From positions 33,462-97,461 of the forward strand of contig USGV01000002.1 in NCBI GenBank assembly GCA_900554305.1: a stretch of 64,000 nt of DNA, in the 5' to 3' direction. Each line of letters opens with the position of its first letter. Within the stretch, counting starts at the first letter, position 1. Under the pieces are notes generated by a model that saw only the letters and a list, made by a program, of their open reading frames with translations, ran no database searches and had not been told where the DNA came from. A program made the translations under genes and the position numbers. Positions 59,183 to 64,000 of the stretch are shown one piece after another. This DNA comes from an uncultured Mycoplasmatota bacterium. Its GTDB lineage: Bacteria; Bacillota_I; Bacilli_A; RF39; UBA660.

Positions 59183-59701
59183 TTACTTTATATCATAAGA
59201 GTATAAATTTTCGATAACTTTTTCTCCATTTGGTAATGTGAGAGGGGATGTATCTAAAAATTTGCCACCGAGGTGTTTGTAAAATTCATTTGCAGAATTC
59301 TTTGTTAAACACCCAACAATCATTTTTTGATATCCCATTTGTTTTAATTCTTCCATTGCTTTTTCGAAAAGAATTTTACCAAACCCTTTTTTCTTTGCAC
59401 TATCTAGTAAATATAAGGCCCCTAATTCACCATAATCAGAATAGTTGTTATATTTTGTTTTGCGAATTCTTAAAATTCCAATATATTGGTTATCTACCTT
59501 TAATAGAAATCTTTTACTAGTATCATACATATTGTTTTTTAGGTTTGTAATTGCTTTTTGTATTTCCTCTTCTGTATTTATTAATTTTAAAAATTTATCA
59601 TTGACAATTCCTTTATATGATTGGAGCCATGCAAGGGCATTCACTTTTGCATAATGTTCTATATTATTTTGATTTAGTTTTTCTATTGTATATTTTTCCA
59701 T
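59183..59701 (-). CDS. GNAT-family N-acetyltransferase
   Basis: 172 residues, start complement at 59699-59701 with AAAGGA upstream, ten bases after the thrS stop. GNAT fold: LGALYLLDSAKKKGFGKILF with the acetyl-CoA-binding R/Q-x-x-G-x-G/A variant (KKKGFGK), then NSANEFYKHLGGKFLD. Substrate unknown. Cotranscribed with thrS, so probably under the same T-box. Confidence 0.8.
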   Translation of the reverse strand: MEKYTIEKLNQNNIEHYAKVNALAWLQSYKGIVNDKFLKLINTEEEIQKAITNLKNNMYDTSKRFLLKVDNQYIGILRIRKTKYNNYSDYGELGALYLLDSAKKKGFGKILFEKAMEELKQMGYQKMIVGCLTKNSANEFYKHLGGKFLDTSPLTLPNGEKVIENLYSYDIK

Positions 59702-59711
59702 GCTTATTTTA

Positions 59712-61250
59712 TCATTTCCTTTCTCTACTTTCTTTTTTTAGTTGATTTATGAATTCTTCTATATTCATGGAAATAGTTTTTTCGCTCCCGTATTTACGAT
59801 AACTAATTAAATTGTTATCTCGCTCTTTATCTCCAATAATTATTGTATATGGATTTTTCATTATATTGCTATTTCTTATTTTTTTATTCATACTGATTTC
59901 TTCAGTATCGTAGTTGACGCGAATTTCTTCTTCTATAAATTTTTGTTTTAATTCTTTACAATATTCGTCATGGTATTTCATATTTACCGGCACGATATTT
60001 ACTTGTACTGGTGATAGCCATAGAGGAAGTACTCCTTTTGTTTGTTCTAAAAGGAGTACTAAAAATCTTTCATAAGAACCTAATACTGCTCTATGAACCA
60101 TAACGGGAGTTTCTTTTTCTCCATACTCATTAATATAAAATAGTTCAAATCTTTTTGGAGTAGAGAAGTCTAATTGTACAGTTGGTATTTGAATTTCTCT
60201 ACCTAGAGCATCTTCAAACATGAAGTCTAGTTTTGGACCATATAGGGCAGCTTCTCCTTCACATCTTTTGGCATTTAATCCAAGTTCGTCTGATACTTCT
60301 TGAAGCATTTGTTCACATAAGTTCCAATCTTCTTTACTGCCAATATATTTTTCTGGGTGATTTTTGTCTCTTACAGATAGTGATACCCAGTTGTTGTTCC
60401 ATAGACCCATTCTTGTATAAAATTCTTTAATTAGATTGCACATATTTTTTACTTCTTCTTTTACTTGGCTTATTCTACAGAATGAATGTCCATCTTCTAC
60501 AGTAATTGCGTATACTCTAGATAATCCACCAACAGCACCTTGTAATTCGGCACGATACTGTTTATCTGACTCCATGTATCTAATTGGTAATTCTTTGTAA
60601 CTTCTAATTTTAGAGGCATATATTTGAGTATGATGTGGACATTGTACGGGTTTTAAGACAAACTTATGGCCTTTTGGAGAGGACACTCTAAATAATTCAT
60701 CATTAAATTTTGTTGCATGTCCTGAAGTTTCGAATAGCGATATGTCGGCTAGCGAAGGGCAGCTTACTTTTTCGAATCCATATTTTCTACAAACTCGTTC
60801 TATTTCTTTTTGTAGTTCATCTTTTACGATTGTACCTCTTGGAGTATATAGTGGTAATCCTGGCCCTACATAGTCTGAAAAACAAAATAGATCTAAGTCT
60901 TGACCAATTTTTCTATGATCTCTTTCTTTCGCTTCTTCTACAAATTTGTTATACTCAGATAGTTCTTCTTTGCTATGAAAGCCTTTTCCTGTTATTCTTG
61001 TAATCATTTCATTGTTGCTGTTACTGTCTAGATAGACACCACTGATTCTTATTAATTTGACAAAAGTATCTTTTTTTAGGCTTTTCATTTCTTTTTCTAA
61101 TTTTTCAAAATCATTTTCACTTATTTTTTCTTCTATTTTAAATTCATAATAGAATTCTTTTTCATTAGCATTTATATTTTCATATTTTATATTTTTGTAA
61201 TTGTTGTGAATTACTTGTTTTAGTAATTCAGCGCTTTCTTTATTTATCAT
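59712..61250 (-). CDS. thrS: threonyl-tRNA synthetase lacking TGS and editing domains
   Basis: 512 residues, start complement at 61248-61250. Standard bacterial ThrRS is about 640 residues with TGS (N1) and editing (N2) domains. Here the first ~105 residues keep only a remnant (SAELLKQVIHNNYKN, YYEFKI, ISGVYLDSNSNNEMITRITG); the HxxxH and the Cys/His editing residues are missing. The catalytic core is intact: DHRKIGQDLDLFCF, motif 2 YRAELQGAVGGLSRVYAITV, the zinc Cys and His in PVQCPHHTQIY, and HRAVLGSYERFLVLLLEQ. The anticodon domain closes the protein. Confidence 0.93.
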   Translation of the reverse strand: MINKESAELLKQVIHNNYKNIKYENINANEKEFYYEFKIEEKISENDFEKLEKEMKSLKKDTFVKLIRISGVYLDSNSNNEMITRITGKGFHSKEELSEYNKFVEEAKERDHRKIGQDLDLFCFSDYVGPGLPLYTPRGTIVKDELQKEIERVCRKYGFEKVSCPSLADISLFETSGHATKFNDELFRVSSPKGHKFVLKPVQCPHHTQIYASKIRSYKELPIRYMESDKQYRAELQGAVGGLSRVYAITVEDGHSFCRISQVKEEVKNMCNLIKEFYTRMGLWNNNWVSLSVRDKNHPEKYIGSKEDWNLCEQMLQEVSDELGLNAKRCEGEAALYGPKLDFMFEDALGREIQIPTVQLDFSTPKRFELFYINEYGEKETPVMVHRAVLGSYERFLVLLLEQTKGVLPLWLSPVQVNIVPVNMKYHDEYCKELKQKFIEEEIRVNYDTEEISMNKKIRNSNIMKNPYTIIIGDKERDNNLISYRKYGSEKTISMNIEEFINQLKKESRERK

Positions 61251-61334
61251 AAAAATTCCTTCTTTCTTTTATTTTCTTTTTGAATGGGAGTAAATCGTTT
61301 CACTTTCCGTCATATTATCATCTCCTTTAAAACA

Positions 61335-61530
61335 AAAAAGATGATACCTTAGGAGTGCATATAGCACGGTACCATCCTTTCGTTTTCTTTATTTTTATAA
61401 CCGTTATTCGGGGAATCCATTTCTGGTCCAACTAATAGGTAGTGGCAATTAATTTTATTTATTATCTTTCACCATATGATAACTCTCTTTGAAATAAATG
61501 TTTAATTGTCGTATCCTATATTTTTGTATT
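61335..61530 (-). promoter_or_regulatory. T-box riboswitch controlling thrS
   Basis: On the minus strand, the T-box AAAGGATGGTACCGTGC is at the complement of 61364-61380. The terminator stem GATGGTACC pairs with GGTATCATC, followed by TTTTTT (complement of 61335-61378 and beyond). A -10 TATAAT is at the complement of 61538-61543. CCACTACC near the complement of 61440-61450 may include a threonine specifier. About 85 nt separate the terminator from the start codon. Confidence 0.87.
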
Positions 61531-61563
61531 TATATTTATTATATCATTTATTTAAATAAAAAA

Positions 61564-61587
61564 GACTATTACTTGATTGTAATAGTC
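61564..61587 (-). terminator. terminator of the 18-residue peptide unit
   Basis: GACTATTAC (61564-61572), loop TTGATT, GTAATAGTC (61579-61587). On the minus strand it is followed by six T. Confidence 0.8.
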
Positions 61588-61617
61588 ATAATTTATATAT
61601 TTTCATAACTAAAACAA

Positions 61618-61674
61618 TCAAATTTTCGTTGATTTAATTTTTAATGTTGTAGTTGTCGTTTGATTGTTTTTCAT
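61618..61674 (-). CDS. 18-residue peptide or structured small RNA
   Basis: Start complement at 61672-61674 with AAAGGGAG about 8 nt upstream; product MKNNQTTTTTLKIKSTKI, five threonines in a row and basic. A 12-bp perfect inverted repeat (61611-61622 with 61659-61670) brackets the coding region, so the transcript would fold into a long hairpin. With its own promoter and terminator it is a complete transcription unit of about 130 nt. It may be a peptide gene, a leader, or a small RNA in which the short frame is accidental. Confidence 0.4.
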   Translation of the reverse strand: MKNNQTTTTTLKIKSTKI

Positions 61675-61702
61675 AATTATCTCCCTTTCAAAAAGTACTT
61701 GT

Positions 61703-61731
61703 ATTATATCACTAATATTTAATTTTGTCTA
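61703..61731 (-). promoter_or_regulatory. promoter for the 18-residue peptide unit
   Basis: Reading the minus strand: TAGACA (complement of 61726-61731), 17-bp spacer, TATAAT (complement of 61703-61708). Confidence 0.7.
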
Positions 61732-61801
61732 GTATGGTTAGAATACTGCTTTATCAATGGCTTTTGTAGTTGTGCTTGTTCACTTGGTTTTATTAATTCA
61801 T

Positions 61802-61870
61802 TTATTTTTTTTCTGTTTCTTTCTTTTTAATAATTACTTTGGGAATATTTAGATTGCTTATTTTTTTCAT
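61802..61870 (-). CDS. 22-residue basic peptide, frame possibly broken at an A8 tract
   Basis: Start complement at 61868-61870 with AAAGGAG well spaced upstream. The product starts MKKISNLNIPKVIIKKKETE and stops after two more lysines, just past a run of eight A (complement of 61805-61812). One extra A would fuse it to a further open frame of about 28 codons rich in Gln, Lys and Asn. It has its own promoter. Peptide gene, disrupted gene or phase-variable gene cannot be separated from one sequence. Confidence 0.4.
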   Translation of the reverse strand: MKKISNLNIPKVIIKKKETEKK

Positions 61871-61896
61871 ATTATTTCTCCTTTAGGTTGTGGTAT

Positions 61897-61925
61897 ATTA
61901 TATAGCTTTTTTGTAAAGAAAGCAA
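61897..61925 (-). promoter_or_regulatory. promoter for the 22-residue peptide
   Basis: Minus strand: TTGCTT (complement of 61920-61925), 17-bp spacer, TATAAT (complement of 61897-61902), 26 bases before the start codon. Confidence 0.7.
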
Positions 61926-61943
61926 TTAGATTGATTAATGGTA

Positions 61944-62207
61944 TTAATTGAAGGCTATTTCTATATCAATATCATCATCTTCTATGGCTATTCCTAAGAA
62001 AATTAGCCCACTTACCAAAATAAATAAAGAGGCTATTAGAGATGCAGTAGTGAGATTTCTTTTCTTTTTACTGTCGAAGGGTGTTAACTTTTAATAATCT
62101 TCTAGACTATCTTTTGCAAAATAATAATAGGCAATTACTAGGATAGTGAATATTAGAATCATTAATTTTTGATATTCTTTTTTTATAGCTGTAAATAGAA
62201 GAAATCA
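61944..62207 (-). pseudogene. decayed small membrane protein frame
   Basis: One reading frame on the minus strand shows two hydrophobic helices: KLMILIFTILVIAYYYFAK, then an in-frame stop (complement of 62091-62093), and beyond it NLTTASLIASLFILVSGLIF followed by an acidic end (IEDDDIDIE). No start codon with a ribosome site precedes either part. It looks like a small membrane protein gene that has lost its start and gained a stop; two separate tiny proteins are less likely. Confidence 0.35.
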
Positions 62208-62229
62208 TGGTGTTTTGTAAATAAAAATA

Positions 62230-62255
62230 AAGACCAATCGACTTTGATTGGTCTT
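62230..62255 (-). terminator. minus-strand terminator
   Basis: AAGACCAATC (62230-62239) pairs with GATTGGTCTT (62246-62255) around GACTTT. On the minus strand it is followed by TTATTTTTATTT. It ends the transcript from repeat copy 1. Confidence 0.75.
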
Positions 62256-62259
62256 ATAT

Positions 62260-62370
62260 ATCAAGTTCAGCTTTGTGAACGACTTTTTTTATGGTGCCAT
62301 TGGGAAAGTTATCTACAACTTATTAACAATTTAATATAAGAAGCAATCACTATTCAAATTATAATATACA
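62260..62370 (-). repeat. minus-strand promoter-RNA repeat, copy 1
   Basis: On the minus strand: a promoter (TTGATA, complement of 62385-62390; 18-bp spacer; TATTAT, complement of 62361-62366), then AGTGATTG, the near-palindrome AAGTTGTAGATAACTT and GGCACCA, ending in TATATAAGACC. The same order recurs at 62741-62850. The transcript would be about 120 nt ending at the terminator 62230-62255. Short in-frame text VDNFPNGT is visible but has no start. Confidence 0.5.
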
Positions 62371-62403
62371 TTTTCGATATTGATTATCAAAAACATTTCT
62401 TGT

Positions 62404-62431
62404 TTGATTGTTTTATGAATCCATTTATTAT
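62404..62431 (+). promoter_or_regulatory. promoter of the hydrophobic peptide gene
   Basis: TTGATT (62404-62409), 16-bp spacer, TATTAT (62426-62431). It gives a ~60-nt leader before the start codon. Confidence 0.6.
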
Positions 62432-62465
62432 ATAATTTTAACAGGAACATTTGATGTGGGTGTCG

Positions 62466-62494
62466 TCCTCCAATCTTGAGAAAGAAAGGAGGGA
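62466..62494 (+). promoter_or_regulatory. Shine-Dalgarno-sequestering stem in the toxin leader
   Basis: TCCTCC (62466-62471) is complementary to the ribosome site GGAGGGA (62488-62494) across a 16-nt loop. It would mask translation initiation in the full-length mRNA, a feature of type I toxin messages. Confidence 0.55.
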
Positions 62495-62499
62495 TAAAA

Positions 62500-62592
62500 A
62501 TGAAGAAAAGAACTTTTATTATAAAAGTCCTTCGATACATTGCTATCATTTTATTACTCCTTACCTTATTGGTAATAGCAATAAAAATATGA
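62500..62592 (+). CDS. 30-residue hydrophobic peptide, candidate type I toxin
   Basis: Start ATG at 62500 with AAAGGAGGG upstream. Three to four basic residues (MKKRTF) are followed by a single hydrophobic helix (about 6-28, including ILLLLTLLVIAI) and a final lysine. Size and layout match type I toxins such as the TxpA, BsrG and Fst classes, although the sequence is not one I recognise. Promoter at 62404, strong terminator at 62634, and a convergent antisense transcript over the 3' end complete the arrangement. Confidence 0.6.
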   Translation: MKKRTFIIKVLRYIAIILLLLTLLVIAIKI

Positions 62593-62697
62593 CACTCTTT
62601 CATCTCTGATTGAGTGTCGACCATAATTTTATTAGAGGCGACATTCGCTTTCGGAATCGAATGTTCCTCTTTTTTATTTTATGCAAGTTTCCTTGAC
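62580..62697 (-). ncRNA. candidate antisense RNA (antitoxin)
   Basis: Predicted from the minus-strand promoter at 62704-62732. It would start near 62697 and run leftward through the toxin terminator hairpin to a terminator formed by GAGTGTC/GACACTC (62591-62597 with 62612-62618), followed on the minus strand by ATATTTTTATT. About 90 nt overlap the toxin mRNA 3' region and its stop codon. The convergent, 3'-overlapping arrangement is that of TxpA-RatA and BsrG-SR4. Confidence 0.5.
62634..62680 (+). terminator. terminator of the toxin mRNA
   Basis: AGAGG (62634-62638) and ACATTCG (62641-62647) pair with CGAATGT (62658-62664) and CCTCT (62666-62670), with small internal bulges, followed by TTTTTTATTTT. 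Confidence 0.85.
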
Positions 62698-62703
62698 ATA
62701 TTC

Positions 62704-62732
62704 ATAATAACATAAAAAAGAACTTTTGACAA
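62704..62732 (-). promoter_or_regulatory. promoter of the antisense RNA
   Basis: Minus strand: TTGTCA (complement of 62727-62732), 17-bp spacer, TATTAT (complement of 62704-62709) with an extended TG element. By eye it is stronger than the toxin promoter. Confidence 0.7.
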
Positions 62733-62740
62733 GTCCTCTA

Positions 62741-62850
62741 TATATAACTCAGTTCGAGCAATTATCAATCTGGTGCCGTTGAGGAAGTTATCTACAACTT
62801 TTACCAAAGGTAATTGATGTATGAATCAATCACTACATACATTATAATAC
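62741..62850 (-). repeat. minus-strand promoter-RNA repeat, copy 2
   Basis: Diverged copy of 62260-62370: TATTATAAT (complement of 62841-62849), AGTGATTG, AAGTTGTAGATAACTT and GGCACCA in the same order and spacing, ending TATATAGAGGAC. Unlike copy 1 no terminator follows; the antisense promoter starts there instead. Confidence 0.5.
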
Positions 62851-62937
62851 ATTTGTTGCTATTTGGGAATAGTTTTTATGCAAGAAAAATGATATAATTA
62901 TCTAAACAACAAATAGTAATTTGAAAGTGAGATAATT

Positions 62938-63642
62938 ATGAAAAAAATATTTGAAAAGAATGAAACTTTATTTTGTATATTATTAATAGTATTCTATATA
63001 ATAGTAAATTCATATTGTATACAAAATTTTGGAATAGAAGATTATAGAAGTACAATTATAAACACAATATTTTCGTTAGTGTTAATTTTTGTGATAGTAA
63101 AACTAAAAAGAGTTTCTTATTATGGACTAACAAAAGTAAGAAATTTAAAAAGATATTTATATTTTATACCATTATTATTGATTATATCAGTTAATCTATG
63201 GAATGGTATTAACATCAATAATACACCAAACGAAATAATATTTTATATTTTAACAATGCTTAATGTTGGCTTTTTAGAAGAAGTTATCTTTAGAGGTTTT
63301 TTATTTAAAATGATGGAAAAAGATAATGTTAACAGAGCAATAATTATAAGTGCCATTACTTTTGGGATAGGTCATATTGTTAACTTATTAAATGGTTCAA
63401 ATTTAATTCCAACTTTAATGCAAATATCTTATGCAATTTCAATAGGATATTTATTTGTTATTATATTTTATAAAAGTAAATCTCTTATTCCTTGTATCAT
63501 AACCCATTGTTTAGTAAATTCACTTTCTATATTTAATGTTGAAAATACAGTATCATTATATGTATCATCTATGTTTTTAATAATAATATCATTAGTTTAT
63601 GCAATTTATATAAATAAAAGCATAAAAGAACAAGAAATATAA
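62938..63642 (+). CDS. CPBP-family intramembrane metalloprotease
   Basis: 234 residues, ATG at 62938 with GAAAGTGAG upstream. About seven membrane helices. The family motifs are visible: EEVIFRGFLF (glutamates and Arg, about 114-123), GIGHIVNLL (about 142-150) and ITHCLVNS (about 188-195), which form the active site of CAAX-type or Abi proteases. Members process peptides, give bacteriocin self-immunity or act on prenylated proteins. Position beside small-peptide elements fits immunity, but nothing else supports it. Confidence 0.85.
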   Translation: MKKIFEKNETLFCILLIVFYIIVNSYCIQNFGIEDYRSTIINTIFSLVLIFVIVKLKRVSYYGLTKVRNLKRYLYFIPLLLIISVNLWNGININNTPNEIIFYILTMLNVGFLEEVIFRGFLFKMMEKDNVNRAIIISAITFGIGHIVNLLNGSNLIPTLMQISYAISIGYLFVIIFYKSKSLIPCIITHCLVNSLSIFNVENTVSLYVSSMFLIIISLVYAIYINKSIKEQEI

Positions 63643-63682
63643 ATTCCAATTTAGTGATTTGTTTAATAAATAGTAATTTACC

Positions 63683-63713
63683 AAAAAGATTGTCAGTAAT
63701 GACAGTCTTTTTT
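63683..63713 (+). terminator. intrinsic terminator after the CPBP gene
   Basis: AAAAAGATTGTCA (63683-63695), loop GTAA, TGACAGTCTTTTT (63700-63712), one G-U pair. A second weak hairpin (ATTAGTT with AACTAAT, 63739-63758) before a T run lies just after it. Confidence 0.88.
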
Positions 63714-63776
63714 GTACGACAGGCAGTTATACAAATAAATTAGTTCAGTGCAACTAATCTATTTTTTTATTATATA

Positions 63777-63805
63777 TTGACTTTTAACGATAATTACTAT
63801 AAAAT
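63777..63805 (+). promoter_or_regulatory. promoter for the VOC gene
   Basis: TTGACT (63777-63782) with TATAAA at 63798 (15-bp spacer) or TAAAAT at 63800 (17-bp spacer). Confidence 0.5.
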
Positions 63806-63846
63806 ATAGTAGTGTAGTTTATAGTAGAAAGGAGGACATTAAATAT

Positions 63847-64000
63847 ATGAAAAATTATGACAATTATTTTCTTCCTGTAGATAATATGGAAGAAGCAAAA
63901 AGATACTATGAGGAAATATTGGGGTTAAAAAAGAAATTTGATTTCTCTGATAAGGGAATGGTTGCTTATAATATTGGAAATGAAGAACCTGCAATAATTT
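63847..64000 (+). CDS. VOC/glyoxalase-superfamily protein, 3' end outside window
   Basis: The start ATG at 63847 has AAAGGAGG upstream and the frame is open to the window end (51 codons). The pattern YFLPVDNMEEAKRYYEEILG followed by a charged helix and strand is the start of the VOC (vicinal oxygen chelate) fold used by glyoxalases, dioxygenases and fosfomycin or bleomycin resistance proteins. Function cannot be assigned from this part. Confidence 0.7.
   Translation, partial: MKNYDNYFLPVDNMEEAKRYYEEILGLKKKFDFSDKGMVAYNIGNEEPAII

Noticed and set aside
62331-62624. 97-codon open frame on the minus strand
   Set aside because: It lies across the toxin candidate in antisense, has no ribosome site and an odd composition; better explained by the antisense RNA region and AT-rich chance.

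Overview
The window is AT-rich, densely packed bacterial chromosome. It uses the standard bacterial code: TGA is a stop and tryptophan is TGG. Gene order is classically Firmicutes: rsmA-yabG-veg-spoVG-yabP-yabQ-divIC-tilS-ftsH-dusB-lysS-clpC-cysS-mrnC-rlmB-sigH-secE-nusG-rplKAJL-rsmC-rpoBC-rpsLG-fusA-tuf. Intrinsic terminators, T-box leaders, sporulation genes and a type VIIb secretion (T7SSb) locus fit a spore-forming, streamlined member of the Bacilli, perhaps an uncultured gut lineage of the RF39/Erysipelotrichia/Mollicutes-related kind. The exact lineage is inference.

Layout. 1-1852: two camelysin/TasA-like secreted proteins (the first cut by the window edge) and a SipW-type signal peptidase. 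1902-20303: rRNA modification, sporulation, division and translation genes, ending in sigH and a tail-anchored unknown protein. 20324-21819: an IS1202-type insertion sequence with imperfect terminal repeats and an intact 17-bp target duplication, ending at the base before the secE -35 box. 21921-38936: secE-nusG, ribosomal protein, RNA polymerase and str operons, with several leader attenuators. This includes a duplicated promoter-terminator module ahead of rsmC-rpoBC. 38996-45321: a nucleoside-deoxyribosyltransferase-like protein and a FemX-like ligase (minus strand), murD, eno, and proS under a T-box. 45409-53582: a T7SSb locus (EssC ATPase, YukD-like protein, a run of WXG100-size proteins) followed by a membrane-anchored HExxH peptidase. 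53689-57749: secG-rnr-capA-smpB. 57768-61250 (minus): thrS under a T-box, a GNAT, an AIM24 protein and a lysine-tailed membrane protein.

61560-62930 has no conventional gene but is rich in small elements. There are two tiny minus-strand peptide units with full promoters, a decayed membrane-protein frame, and a pair of diverged minus-strand repeats. Between the repeats lies a candidate type I toxin-antitoxin: a 30-residue hydrophobic peptide whose mRNA has a sequestered Shine-Dalgarno, opposed by a convergent antisense RNA with its own promoter and terminator. This is the strongest candidate for an undescribed system. A CPBP-family membrane protease and the start of a VOC/glyoxalase-like protein close the window. 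No rRNA, tRNA, tmRNA or CRISPR was recognised.
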